This document shows, piece after piece, positions 1-8,394 of a stretch of 64,000 bases of DNA (positions within the stretch are counted from its first letter, which is position 1; every line of letters begins with the position of its first letter). Made by a program: the position numbers and the translations under genes. The notes under the pieces were generated by a model that did no database searches, was not told the origin of the DNA, and saw nothing but the letters and a program-made list of their open reading frames with translations. Origin of the DNA: JBJHBP01 sp050485685 (GTDB lineage: Bacteria; Pseudomonadota; Gammaproteobacteria; Steroidobacterales; Rariloculaceae); assembly GCA_050485685.1 (NCBI GenBank), contig JBJHBW010000014.1, positions 24,478 through 88,477 on the forward strand, written 5' to 3'.

Positions 1-224
1 CGGCCGAAGTCGATGTGCTGTCGGAATCCGGCAAGTGGCTGGAGATTCTGGGCTGCGGCATGGTGCACCCGAATGTGCTGCGAAACGCAGGCGTCGATCC
101 TGCCGAGTTCCGCGGCTATGCGTTCGGTATGGGTGTAGAGCGCCTCGCCATGCTGCGATACGGCGTGGATGACCTGAGACTGTTCTTCGAGAACGATCAG
201 CGATTTCTCGGACAGTTCGTCTGA
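1..224 (+). CDS. pheS: Phenylalanyl-tRNA synthetase alpha subunit, C-terminal part
   Basis: This is the last 73 codons of a gene that begins before the window; the frame is open from base 3. PheS carries the catalytic core that charges tRNA-Phe in the cytoplasmic alpha2beta2 enzyme. The visible part holds the class II synthetase motif 3 region (GMGVERLAMLRYG), preceded by the GCGMVHPNVL segment typical of bacterial PheS, and ends FLGQFV. It is followed 10 bases later by pheT, the usual operon partner. Any phenylalanine attenuator would lie upstream, outside the window. Confidence 0.96.
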   Translation, partial: AEVDVLSESGKWLEILGCGMVHPNVLRNAGVDPAEFRGYAFGMGVERLAMLRYGVDDLRLFFENDQRFLGQFV

Positions 225-234
225 GAGGCCTGTC

Positions 235-2619
235 ATGCGTGTGAATCTGGAATGGCTTTGCGATTGGGTGGACGCCGGCGTCGATGGTGACGCCGTTGCC
301 GCAGAACTGACTACGGCGGGGCTTGAGGTCGACTCCGTATTGCCCGTTGCCGGTGACTTTGACGGCGTGGTGGTGGCGCGCGTACTGAGCGTGGCTGCGC
401 ACCCCGATGCAGCACGACTTCGATTGTGCGAAGTCGACGACGGCACGGCGACGCGCCGGGTCGTGTGTGGGGCGGATAATGTCACCAGCGGACGGTGTGC
501 TGCATTTGCACCGGCAGGCGCCCGACTGCCGGACGGAACCGTGATCAAGGCAGCGACGGTCAGGGGACAGCCCTCCGAAGGCATGCTGTGCGCCGGCAAC
601 GAGCTTGGCATGGCCGACACTGGAGATGGGATCCTGCTGCTGGAGGACGATGCGCCGGTCGGGGCACCGCTCAGGGACTACTTGCGACTGGACGACACGG
701 TACTCGACATCGACCTGACACCGAATCGCGGCGATTGCTTCAGTGTGCGCGGTCTGGCGCGTGAGCTTGCCGCGAAACGCGCGCTGCCGTTCGTCGAACC
801 GGATCTGCCTGCGGTCGTGGCAGAGAGCAACGAGACATTTCCGGTGGAACTTCAGGCTCTGCAGGCATGCCCCCGATTCGCCGGCCGCGTGATCCGCGGC
901 CTTGATACCGACGCGGTCACACCGATATGGATGCGTGAGCGCTTGCGACGGGCCGGCATCCGGTGCATCAGTCCGGTCGTCGATGTCACCAATTACGTCA
1001 TGCTGGAGCTCGGCCAACCACTTCACGCCTATGACCTGACGAAACTGGATCGGGGCATTGTCGTTCGTTTTGCCGAAGACGGCGAACGCCTGCAGCTGCT
1101 CGATGAACGCGAAGTAGAGCTGCGCGATCACGTGCTGGTCATTGCCGATCAGGGCAGGGCAGTGGGTCTCGCCGGCATCATGGGTGGCCTTCAGACTGCA
1201 GTGCAGAGCGATACACGCGATGTGTTTCTCGAAGCCGCTCATTTCACCCCGGACGTGATCGCCGGTCGCGCCCGTGAGTTCGGTCTGCATACCGATGCAT
1301 CGGTACGATTCGAACGCGGCGTCGACCCTGACCTGCCGACCAGGGCCATTGAGCGCGCAACGGCATTGCTGACGAAAGTGGCCGGAGGAATCGCAGGACC
1401 GCTGGTTTTGACTGAGGACTCCGGCTACCTGCCGGCCCCGGTCACAATCTCGCTTCGCCACCGTCATCTGGAAGCCGTGCTCGGCATTGAACTCGATGCC
1501 GACACCATAGCGGCTTTGCTGGCCCGGCTGGGCATGCAGGTGCGTGCCGAAGGAGCCGGATGGAACGTCGTGCCACCTTCGCACCGATTCGATCTGACCA
1601 TCGAAGAGGATCTGATCGAAGAAGTGGGTCGCATGATCGGCTACGACAATATTCCCGCGGTGCCGGGGGCAGGCTCCGCACGGTTGGGAAGCGCCACCGA
1701 ATCGCGGGTGGACGAGGAGCGTGCCGCGGACCTGCTTGTCGCGCGCGGCTATACCGAGGTCGTGACCTACAGCTTCATCGATGAAGCTCTGCAGAAAATG
1801 GTCACCCCCGATGGCGAATCCGTGACGCTGGCCAACCCTATCGCCAGCGATATGAGTGCCATGCGCCGTTCGCTGTGGCCGGGCCTTCTGAAGGTGGCGC
1901 GCCAGAACCTCAGTCGTCAGCAGGCGCGGTTGCGAATTTTTGAGATCGGCAGCCAATTCGAAACGTCGTCACGTGACAGCACCGGTGTCGAGGAGCGCAC
2001 GATGCTGGCGGGCCTGGCGACAGGCCTGCGATTCCCGGAGCATTGGGATGGCCCGGCAGATTCAATCGACCTGTTCGATATCAAAGCCGACGTGGAAGCT
2101 CTGATTGCACTCACCGGGCGTACGGCTGAACTACAGTTCAGATCCGCCATTCATCCAGCGCTGCATCCGGGCCAGTGCGCCGCGATTTACCTGGCAGAAA
2201 AGGCGATCGGCTGGCTGGGTCGGCTGCATCCGGAGGTTGCGCGACAGCTCGACATCAAGACAGGTGTCATTGTTTTCGAACTGGATACGACACACGCACT
2301 CGCCAGTGTCGTTCCGTCATTCCGATCGATCTCACGGTATCCGTCGGTGCGACGCGATCTGGCTGTCGTCGTCGATGAGGCGATTGAAGCAGGGGAGCTG
2401 ACAAGACTGGCACGACAGGCCGGTGGATCATTGCTTCAGCAGGTACAGATTTTTGACATATATCGCGGCAAGGGAATAGACACAGGTCGAAAAAGCGTGG
2501 CTTTAGGCTTGATTTTACAGGACGCATCACGCACGCTTACCGACGCGGATGCCGACAGTATCGTGCAATCCGTCACGCGCCTCCTGGAGCGTGAGCTCGG
2601 GGCCACAATAAGAACTTAG
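235..2619 (+). CDS. pheT: Phenylalanyl-tRNA synthetase beta subunit
   Basis: The 794-residue product is the beta subunit of phenylalanyl-tRNA synthetase, which binds tRNA and edits Tyr-tRNA(Phe). Its length matches bacterial PheT (about 795). Domains in order: an EMAP/OB-like tRNA-binding domain (about 40-150), the B3/B4 editing domain (about 210-390), the B5 DNA-binding-like domain (about 400-475), the synthetase-like core, and a C-terminal FDX-ACB anticodon-binding domain (about 697-793, beginning SRYPSVRRDLAVVV). The ATG start is preceded by GAGAGG at suitable spacing. It lies 10 bases after pheS and 28 bases before ihfA, so pheST-ihfA-merR probably form one operon. Confidence 0.97.
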   Translation: MRVNLEWLCDWVDAGVDGDAVAAELTTAGLEVDSVLPVAGDFDGVVVARVLSVAAHPDAARLRLCEVDDGTATRRVVCGADNVTSGRCAAFAPAGARLPDGTVIKAATVRGQPSEGMLCAGNELGMADTGDGILLLEDDAPVGAPLRDYLRLDDTVLDIDLTPNRGDCFSVRGLARELAAKRALPFVEPDLPAVVAESNETFPVELQALQACPRFAGRVIRGLDTDAVTPIWMRERLRRAGIRCISPVVDVTNYVMLELGQPLHAYDLTKLDRGIVVRFAEDGERLQLLDEREVELRDHVLVIADQGRAVGLAGIMGGLQTAVQSDTRDVFLEAAHFTPDVIAGRAREFGLHTDASVRFERGVDPDLPTRAIERATALLTKVAGGIAGPLVLTEDSGYLPAPVTISLRHRHLEAVLGIELDADTIAALLARLGMQVRAEGAGWNVVPPSHRFDLTIEEDLIEEVGRMIGYDNIPAVPGAGSARLGSATESRVDEERAADLLVARGYTEVVTYSFIDEALQKMVTPDGESVTLANPIASDMSAMRRSLWPGLLKVARQNLSRQQARLRIFEIGSQFETSSRDSTGVEERTMLAGLATGLRFPEHWDGPADSIDLFDIKADVEALIALTGRTAELQFRSAIHPALHPGQCAAIYLAEKAIGWLGRLHPEVARQLDIKTGVIVFELDTTHALASVVPSFRSISRYPSVRRDLAVVVDEAIEAGELTRLARQAGGSLLQQVQIFDIYRGKGIDTGRKSVALGLILQDASRTLTDADADSIVQSVTRLLERELGATIRT

Positions 2620-2647
2620 AAATCTACAGGCTGATTCCGACACTACT

Positions 2648-2947
2648 ATGGCACTGACCAAAGCAGACATGGCCGAGTCGTTGTTCAACAGTCTCGGTCT
2701 CAACAAGCGCGAGGCGCGGGAACTCGTGGATTGCTTCTTTGAAGATCTGCGATCCGCGTTAGCAACCGGCGAGCAGGTCAAGCTTTCCGGTTTCGGCAAC
2801 TTCGATTTGCGCGACAAGAACCAGCGTCCCGGGCGCAATCCAAAAACAGGTGAGGAGATACCTATCACGGCGCGACGCGTCGTGACATTCCGTCCCGGTC
2901 AGAAGCTGAAGGCACGAGTCGAAGCTTATGCTGGAACCCGGGAATAA
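2648..2947 (+). CDS. ihfA: Integration host factor subunit alpha
   Basis: This 99-residue protein is the alpha subunit of IHF, a heterodimeric nucleoid protein that bends DNA sharply at specific sites for recombination, replication and transcription. The N-terminus (MALTKADMAE) and the DNA-intercalating beta-arm (GRNPKTGEEIPI, about 64-75) are typical of IhfA rather than HU. The pheT-ihfA arrangement is conserved in gammaproteobacteria. The last 20 bases overlap the start of the following MerR-type gene, which suggests translational coupling. Confidence 0.96.
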   Translation: MALTKADMAESLFNSLGLNKREARELVDCFFEDLRSALATGEQVKLSGFGNFDLRDKNQRPGRNPKTGEEIPITARRVVTFRPGQKLKARVEAYAGTRE

Positions 2948-3284
2948 CGACGAACTCCCACCGATCCCTGGAAAGCGTTATTTTACGATCGGTGAGGTGA
3001 GCGAACTCTGCGGGGTCAAACCGCACGTGCTTCGGTATTGGGAGCAGGAGTTCCCGCAACTGAAGCCGGTTAAACGCCGTGGTAACCGTCGTTACTATCA
3101 GCGGCAGGATGTGCTGGTCATCCGTCAGATTCGCTGCCTGCTCTATGAGGAAGGTTTCACTATTGGCGGAGCGCGTCAGAAGCTGGCTGGTGATGTGGCC
3201 CGCACGGACGTCAGCCAGAGCCAGCAGATCATCCGCCAGGTCAGGGTCGAACTCGAGGATCTGCTCAGGATTCTGCGGCGCTGA
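2928..3284 (+). CDS. MerR-family transcriptional regulator
   Basis: The 118-residue protein has a MerR-type winged helix-turn-helix at about residues 18-85 (YFTIGEVSELCGVKPHVLRYWE, then the RRGNRRYY wing) and a short C-terminal helix. It has no metal-binding cysteine cluster, so it is unlikely to be a metal or redox sensor of the MerR/SoxR type. Genes of this kind routinely follow ihfA in gammaproteobacteria, and their targets are generally unknown. The start ATG lies inside ihfA (20-base overlap), and tRNA-Pro follows 83 bases after the stop. The family is secure; the role is unknown. Confidence 0.9.
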   Translation: MLEPGNNDELPPIPGKRYFTIGEVSELCGVKPHVLRYWEQEFPQLKPVKRRGNRRYYQRQDVLVIRQIRCLLYEEGFTIGGARQKLAGDVARTDVSQSQQIIRQVRVELEDLLRILRR

Positions 3285-3367
3285 GCTTTCATACTGACCC
3301 GGCGTCGGCATTTTCCGCTAGAATCCGCTCGCTGGTAATACCTTTCACGGGCATTTCAGTTTACGGT

Positions 3368-3444
3368 CGGGGCGTGGCGCAGCCTGGTAGCGCACTTGCA
3401 TGGGGCGCAAGAGGTCGCTGGTTCGAATCCAGTCGCCCCGACCA
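3368..3444 (+). tRNA. tRNA-Pro (anticodon GGG)
   Basis: A 77-base cloverleaf can be drawn by eye. The acceptor stem CGGGGCG pairs with CGCCCCG. The anticodon stem CTTGC/GCAAG encloses the loop ATGGGGC with anticodon GGG. The TPsiC arm contains GGTTCGAATCC, and the 3' end carries an encoded CCA. It reads proline codon CCC (and CCU by wobble). It follows ihfA-merR, its usual place in gammaproteobacteria. Such tRNA 3' ends are common phage or island attachment sites; no integrase is present here. Confidence 0.97.
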
Positions 3445-3579
3445 ATCCTCCTGAGACTGCCGGAGCACTGCGCCCGCCTGGCCCGGAAGCCCGATGATCC
3501 CGATTCCGGGCATCGCATACTGCTCTCTGATCCGGAAGCGTTCTCCGATTTACTTAATGCCGGAATCGACGAGGCATAG
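3445..3579 (+). pseudogene. Possible C-terminal gene relic next to tRNA-Pro
   Basis: Starting directly at the 3' end of tRNA-Pro there is an open frame of about 44 codons ending in TAG at 3577-3579. The inferred C-terminus reads LLSDPEAFSDLLNAGIDEA, and codon choice looks like real coding sequence (GC-rich third positions in the first two thirds). There is no start codon with a ribosome-binding site: the frame runs back into the tRNA. I do not recognise the protein. It may be the tail of a gene truncated by an old integration at the tRNA, or chance. Confidence is low. Confidence 0.25.
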
Positions 3580-3738
3580 ACGACTTTCTACAGCGAGTCT
3601 CGGAGAAAAGAATACTTAGCAATATCCATATGTTGCGCCATATTATTAATTTTATGTCTGCGCTTATGGCGACAACCTCGCTAGTTAATGTCACACACCT
3701 GATAGACAATCCGATCATCGGGTCAGACCGTTGGGTGC
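3580..3738. other. AT-rich intergenic region, probable promoter zone
   Basis: These bases separate the possible relic from the ATPase-FHA gene. Bases 3600-3700 are markedly more AT-rich than the surroundings (for example CATATTATTAATTTTATG), as expected for a promoter or for old imported DNA. Short frames on both strands here have no ribosome-binding site or recognisable motif. I cannot assign a specific -35/-10 pair. Confidence 0.3.
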
Positions 3739-5097
3739 GTGGCCATACGAAACCCGATTGCACACCAGTCTGCCCGCGCACCAGATGCCACATGGAGCGC
3801 CGCGTCGTTGTTTCTTGTTAACCACAGGCTTGAAACGAATCCGTTTGCCGACCAGGCCGTCCGGCCCCTGTTCGATTCCTACTCCGCACGCCAGGTCAAG
3901 GCGCGTCTGGATGAACTCCTCAAGGGCAATCTGCTTTTCCTTTTCATCAGCGGCCCACCGGGCGTAGGCAAGTCGACCCTGGTATCCAGGCGCCTGGATG
4001 GTAAAGGCCATGGTGAAGTCAGCTGGCTTCGTACGGGCCTTGAGACACGCGAGGCGCTGCTGGAACAGCTCATGGATGATCTTGGGCCCGGTCGAGTCGA
4101 AGCATCGGCCGACGAGATGCGCAAGATCCTCGATGTCTATCTACAGCATCAGGCGGCCAAGGGGCAGCACGCAGTCATCGTCGCCGATGGACTTCAACGC
4201 CTCAGCGTACCGGTCCTTCGTGAGCTGGAGTCGCTGGCGCAGACCCGTTACAAGAGCCGCCCGCTGGTGCATCTGGTCATGATCACGCGCAATGACGAAC
4301 TGGTGCGCAGCATCCTGCCGCCGGATACGGGTGCACGTTACCTTCGGGCAACGCATGAGCGGTTGCTGCCGTTCACGATTGACGAAACCAATTCCTATCT
4401 GCGAGCGTGCCTGCAGGGCGCCGGTTGCGATTATCCCGAGGAGCTGCTGACTCCCGAAGTGGTTACGGATATCCAGGCCTTTACGCGCGGTGTGGTCAGT
4501 GACATCAATGCGCTGTGTCGGGAAGCGCTCGATCGTGTTTCGGAGTCCGCATCGTCGAACAGTCGAACGACGCGTGTAACGCGGGCGCTGCTGAAGCAGG
4601 CCGGCGAACAGCTTCAGCTGCGCTACGACCCGACGGCCTGGGAGCATGCGGAAGGCGCCCTGACCATAGACGCAGTGCAGTTGAGCGAACCGACGATAGT
4701 GTCACGCCAGACGGCGTCCCTGCATGTCTTCAGTGGCGGCAGGGTAATCACCGAAATAGCACTGAATCGCCCGCGCATGGTCCTGGGACGAGACCACAGC
4801 TGCGACATCAGTCTGGAAAGCAGTTATGTCAGTCGTTTTCAGAATCTGTTCATGGAACTGGAGGACGGCTGGATCCTCATCGACCTGAACAGCACCAACG
4901 GCTGCTTTGTGAATGGGCGGCGCGTCCGTGAGCATCGCCTGCACGACGGCGATCTGATCGCTGTCGGCCAGCACCAGTTACGCTTTGTCAGCACCGCAGC
5001 GCGCGATCAGCCATTTCTTGGCGGCGTAACGACATCGGATGACACGGCCGCCGATACCCTGATCAGCCCGAAAACGGAAGTCGGTCGCCGCGCCTGA
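3739..5097 (+). CDS. ExeA-like AAA ATPase fused to an FHA domain
   Basis: This 452-residue protein has two parts. Residues about 28-300 form an AAA ATPase of the ExeA/GspA type, with Walker A GPPGVGKST at 72-80 and a Walker B-like stretch ending VIVAD at 146-150. Residues about 326-418 form a forkhead-associated domain, with GRD at 350-352, SR at 365-366 and the NSTNG motif at 384-388. The usual FHA histidine after SR is replaced (SRFQ), so phosphothreonine binding may be altered. The GTG start at 3739 is uncertain: TTG at 3808, with GGAG upstream, would begin nearer the conserved domain. The gene converges with the cyclase-like gene, one base apart. A role in secretion or signalling is inference. 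Confidence 0.8.
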   Translation: MAIRNPIAHQSARAPDATWSAASLFLVNHRLETNPFADQAVRPLFDSYSARQVKARLDELLKGNLLFLFISGPPGVGKSTLVSRRLDGKGHGEVSWLRTGLETREALLEQLMDDLGPGRVEASADEMRKILDVYLQHQAAKGQHAVIVADGLQRLSVPVLRELESLAQTRYKSRPLVHLVMITRNDELVRSILPPDTGARYLRATHERLLPFTIDETNSYLRACLQGAGCDYPEELLTPEVVTDIQAFTRGVVSDINALCREALDRVSESASSNSRTTRVTRALLKQAGEQLQLRYDPTAWEHAEGALTIDAVQLSEPTIVSRQTASLHVFSGGRVITEIALNRPRMVLGRDHSCDISLESSYVSRFQNLFMELEDGWILIDLNSTNGCFVNGRRVREHRLHDGDLIAVGQHQLRFVSTAARDQPFLGGVTTSDDTAADTLISPKTEVGRRA

Positions 5098-5098
5098 T

Positions 5099-6394
5099 TC
5101 AGGCCGGCAAGGGGTGGGCCTCGGTCAGTATCGGCGAGATCATCGTACGGTCCGGTCTGTCCAGCACACGATCTTCAATACCCAGGAATATGGGCTCCGC
5201 GTTCTGGCGGTAGATATTCACCTTGGCGTTATAGACGTTGCGTTTGCGCCCGTGCTTATCACCAATCACTATGCTTCGGATCGTGAAATCTCCGTTGCCC
5301 AGGCGCTTTCCGGTGAGATAGCAGCTGATGGACTCGATGCTCTCACCTGACAGCTCGAGCCCTTTCAACTGCGACAGGCGGTCGGTGGCATGTTCGACGA
5401 AGTTCACTGAATTCAACTTGGTCGTCTCAGCATCGCCATTGCCGTTGATACCCGACGCCTTGTTGGTGGGCATCGTAGCATCGAATGCCCCGATCAGGAT
5501 CTGACCTGGCATCGCGCGATCGATGATTCGCGCCAGTTCTACGGTGACATCCCCGACAATGTAGTTATAGAGGGTCGGGTTAAGCCCTTCCGCCTGATGG
5601 AATTCGTAACTGCTGCCCATATGGAAGCCCGCACGCAATTGTGGTGCGATACCGGGCCTGGCCTTGCTGCGAGCGAGCGCATTGTCGGCCAGAGCCAGAT
5701 TCATCAGGTGATAGAGATTGATATTGGCCTCCATGGTCAGGTCGCGATTCCAGACATAGAAGCCGTCGCCGGTCGTCGTTCGCGCAAAATCGATGTCTAT
5801 CTTCTTGTTCAGCAGCTTGCTCTGTGCCGAATTCAGGGAATACGAAAGACTGTTCAGCTGTGTCATCTGCTCGAAAGGCGTGAGCAGGCTGAATCCGACG
5901 ATGTCGAACAATGCAACTGCGCGACACGGCACATAGGTAATGCTGTAGCGCTTGATCATGCGCTCGATGATGCGCTGCTGCGCCGGTGAGTCGGTAACTG
6001 CCATGCGCAGCGGAACGTGCACCTTGTCCACACCGAGCAGACGCGCGACATTCTCCATCTGGCGACACTCCAGACGCCGCTTTCCGGACAGCAGCGCGCG
6101 GAAGAATTCCTCCGACGGCTTGCCGGTCCAGGGCGCGGCGTCGTCATCAGCGCCGGCGTTGGTATAGGTGGCTATCGCGTAGTGGGGAATGACCAGCAGG
6201 CTGATGCCTTCACCTTCCGGGCACCAGTTCAGGATGACATTCTGGCCCAGCCGCCAGTGCTCATGCAGGCAACGATCGAGGAAAATGAGATTACTGCGCT
6301 CTCTGACCCCGATCTCCGTTGTGATCGAAGCCAGGGCATCGAGGTAGCTGCCAACGCTGGCAAGCCTGAAGAGTCCTGAATCCGCGGCGTCCAT
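5099..6394 (-). CDS. Class III nucleotidyl cyclase-like protein
   Basis: The 431-residue protein (ATG start at 6394; an upstream TTG at 6475 would add 27 residues) has an uncharacterised N-terminal region of about 155 residues followed by a class III adenylate/guanylate cyclase-like domain. The first metal-binding aspartate lies in FDIVGFS (about 163-169) and the second in TTGDGFY (Asp about 210). The later signature reads GDVTVELARII: the arginine is kept, but the transition-state asparagine expected before it is not obvious. It may therefore be a divergent or inactive cyclase. No membrane segment or signal peptide is visible. It is convergent with the ATPase-FHA gene and divergent from ilvD. 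Confidence 0.7.
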   Translation of the reverse strand: MDAADSGLFRLASVGSYLDALASITTEIGVRERSNLIFLDRCLHEHWRLGQNVILNWCPEGEGISLLVIPHYAIATYTNAGADDDAAPWTGKPSEEFFRALLSGKRRLECRQMENVARLLGVDKVHVPLRMAVTDSPAQQRIIERMIKRYSITYVPCRAVALFDIVGFSLLTPFEQMTQLNSLSYSLNSAQSKLLNKKIDIDFARTTTGDGFYVWNRDLTMEANINLYHLMNLALADNALARSKARPGIAPQLRAGFHMGSSYEFHQAEGLNPTLYNYIVGDVTVELARIIDRAMPGQILIGAFDATMPTNKASGINGNGDAETTKLNSVNFVEHATDRLSQLKGLELSGESIESISCYLTGKRLGNGDFTIRSIVIGDKHGRKRNVYNAKVNIYRQNAEPIFLGIEDRVLDRPDRTMISPILTEAHPLPA

Positions 6395-6480
6395 CTGGCT
6401 TTGTCTATGACCGGTACGGGACTGGCTGCATCGGTGGGAGAATGTGTTTCCGATCAGCCGCGGTCCTGTGCCCAAAACAG

Positions 6481-6508
6481 GCGTGACACACTCCCCAATG
6501 CGTCACGC
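6481..6508. repeat. Inverted repeat GTGAC-type upstream of cyclase-like gene and ilvD
   Basis: GCGTGAC at 6481-6487 is the exact reverse complement of GTCACGC at 6502-6508, with a 14-base spacer. It lies 87 bases upstream of the cyclase-like gene's ATG and about 160 bases upstream of ilvD. It resembles a dimeric regulator site; GTGAC/GTCAC half-sites recall CRP-like sites, but the spacing is wider than CRP's 6 bases. Confidence 0.35.
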
Positions 6509-6668
6509 ATCACTGCATGTCCCCGATGTTATTGAGTTGAAACTTGAAAAACAATGGCTATGGCGCTGTCTGACATGTGAAATTGTATTTTGCCACCAGC
6601 CTGGCCGTGGTTGCGGCCGGTGTGCGCGGACGGGATAATCGCAGCCCCCTCCATACGGACTTGTTCAG

Positions 6669-8366
6669 ATGGCTTCAGACGAGAGCAGCGGTCACGATCC
6701 GCGACGGTATTCCAGCGTGGTCGTCGATGCAGTGGAGCGAGCGCCGGCACGGGCGATGCTGCGGGCAGTCGGTTTCCGCGACGAGGATTTCCGCAAGCCG
6801 CAGATCGGGATCGCTTCCACCTGGAGCATGGTCACGCCCTGCAACATGCACATAGACAGGCTTGCCGAGGACGCGGCCGCCGGAGCGAACAATGCCGGCG
6901 GCAAGAGTGTGCTGTTCAACACGATCACCGTATCGGACGGAATTTCCATGGGCACGCCGGGCATGCGGTATTCGCTGGTCTCGCGCGAGGTCATTGCCGA
7001 CTCCATCGAAGCCGTTGCTGCGGGCGAGGGCTTTGATGGTTTGGTCACGATCGGCGGGTGCGACAAGAACATGCCTGGTTGCGCAATGGCCATGGCCAGG
7101 CTGGACCGTCCGTCAGTGTTTGTTTATGGCGGCACCATCAAGCCTGGCCCCGGGCACCGGGACATTGTCTCGGTGTTCGAAGCGGTCGGTGGCCACGCAG
7201 CCGGCACAGTCAGCGACGAAGAACTGAAGGAAGTCGAGTCCACGGCGATTCCCGGGCCCGGCTCATGCGCCGGCATGTACACGGCGAATACGATGGCATC
7301 GGCGATCGAAGCACTGGGCCTGAGTCTGGCTAACAGTTCGGCGCAGGAGGCGGAATCCGAGGCCAAACACAACGACTGCCGTCGCGCCGGCGAAGCGGTG
7401 ATGGAGCTGCTGCGCCGCGGCATCCGGCCGTCGGACATCCTGTGTAAGGAAGCTTTCGAGAACGCGATCGCCACTGTCATCGCGCTGGGAGGCTCGACTA
7501 ACGCCGTACTGCATCTGCTTGCCATTGCACATGAGGCCCGTGTGGATCTGTCCCTGGATGACTTCACGCGCATAGGCCGGCGGGTACCGGTGCTTGCGGA
7601 CCTGCGCCCCAGTGGCCGTTACATGATGTCCGAACTTATCCGTATCGGCGGCATTCAGCCGCTGATGAAGACGCTGCTCGACGCCGGCCTGCTGCACGGT
7701 GGCTGTATGACCGTGACAGGACGCACGTTGGCCGAAAATCTCGCCAGCGTGAAGCCGTATCCTGACGGCCAGGACATCGTTTACCCGCTGTCCGATCCGA
7801 TCAAGCCGGACAGCCATCTGGCCGTGCTGTATGGCAACCTCGCCCCCGAAGGCGCAATCGCAAAGATCTCCGGCAAGGAAGGCACCGCGTTTCGTGGTCC
7901 GGCACGGGTGTTCCCGTCGGAGGAGAAGGCGCTGCGCGCGATTCTGGACGGCGGTGTGGTCGCCGGCGATGTGGTCGTGATCCGCTACGAGGGTCCGAAA
8001 GGGGGGCCGGGCATGCGTGAAATGCTGAGTCCTACCGGCGCGATCATTGGGCGCGGCCTGGGCGACAGGGTCGCCCTTATCACAGACGGCCGCTTCTCGG
8101 GCGGCAGCCACGGCTTCGTGGTCGGTCACGTCACGCCGGAAGCGGCGGTTGGTGGTCCGATCGCGATCGTTGAGAATGGCGACCCGATTGCGATCGATGC
8201 ACGGAACATGACCATTGATCTGGAACTGCCACAGGACGAGATCGATCGCCGCCTCAGACTCTGGAAAGCCCCTCCCGCAGCCGTGGAACGTGGCCTGCTC
8301 GCGAAGTATGCGCGGCTGGTCAGCTCTGCATCACGCGGAGCGGTGACCGACGGCAGTTTCGATTGA
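6669..8366 (+). CDS. ilvD: Dihydroxy-acid dehydratase
   Basis: The 565-residue enzyme dehydrates 2,3-dihydroxy-isovalerate and 2,3-dihydroxy-3-methylvalerate to the 2-keto acids, the step before transamination in valine and isoleucine synthesis. Iron-sulfur ligand cysteines are visible at about 58 (TPCNMH), 131 (GGCDKNMPGC) and 203 (GSCAGMYTANTM). The length is typical of the 560-residue IlvD group. The gene is separated from ilvC, ilvE and leuCDB, which lie elsewhere in the window. It precedes lysAC by 28 bases on the same strand, so the two are probably co-transcribed. Confidence 0.96.
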   Translation: MASDESSGHDPRRYSSVVVDAVERAPARAMLRAVGFRDEDFRKPQIGIASTWSMVTPCNMHIDRLAEDAAAGANNAGGKSVLFNTITVSDGISMGTPGMRYSLVSREVIADSIEAVAAGEGFDGLVTIGGCDKNMPGCAMAMARLDRPSVFVYGGTIKPGPGHRDIVSVFEAVGGHAAGTVSDEELKEVESTAIPGPGSCAGMYTANTMASAIEALGLSLANSSAQEAESEAKHNDCRRAGEAVMELLRRGIRPSDILCKEAFENAIATVIALGGSTNAVLHLLAIAHEARVDLSLDDFTRIGRRVPVLADLRPSGRYMMSELIRIGGIQPLMKTLLDAGLLHGGCMTVTGRTLAENLASVKPYPDGQDIVYPLSDPIKPDSHLAVLYGNLAPEGAIAKISGKEGTAFRGPARVFPSEEKALRAILDGGVVAGDVVVIRYEGPKGGPGMREMLSPTGAIIGRGLGDRVALITDGRFSGGSHGFVVGHVTPEAAVGGPIAIVENGDPIAIDARNMTIDLELPQDEIDRRLRLWKAPPAAVERGLLAKYARLVSSASRGAVTDGSFD

Positions 8367-8394
8367 AGCTCGCGCCAGACGAGGAATTCAACGC

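Noticed and set aside
6509..6668. Riboswitch or leader attenuator upstream of ilvD
   Set aside because: No terminator hairpin with a T-run and no branched-chain-rich leader peptide is present.
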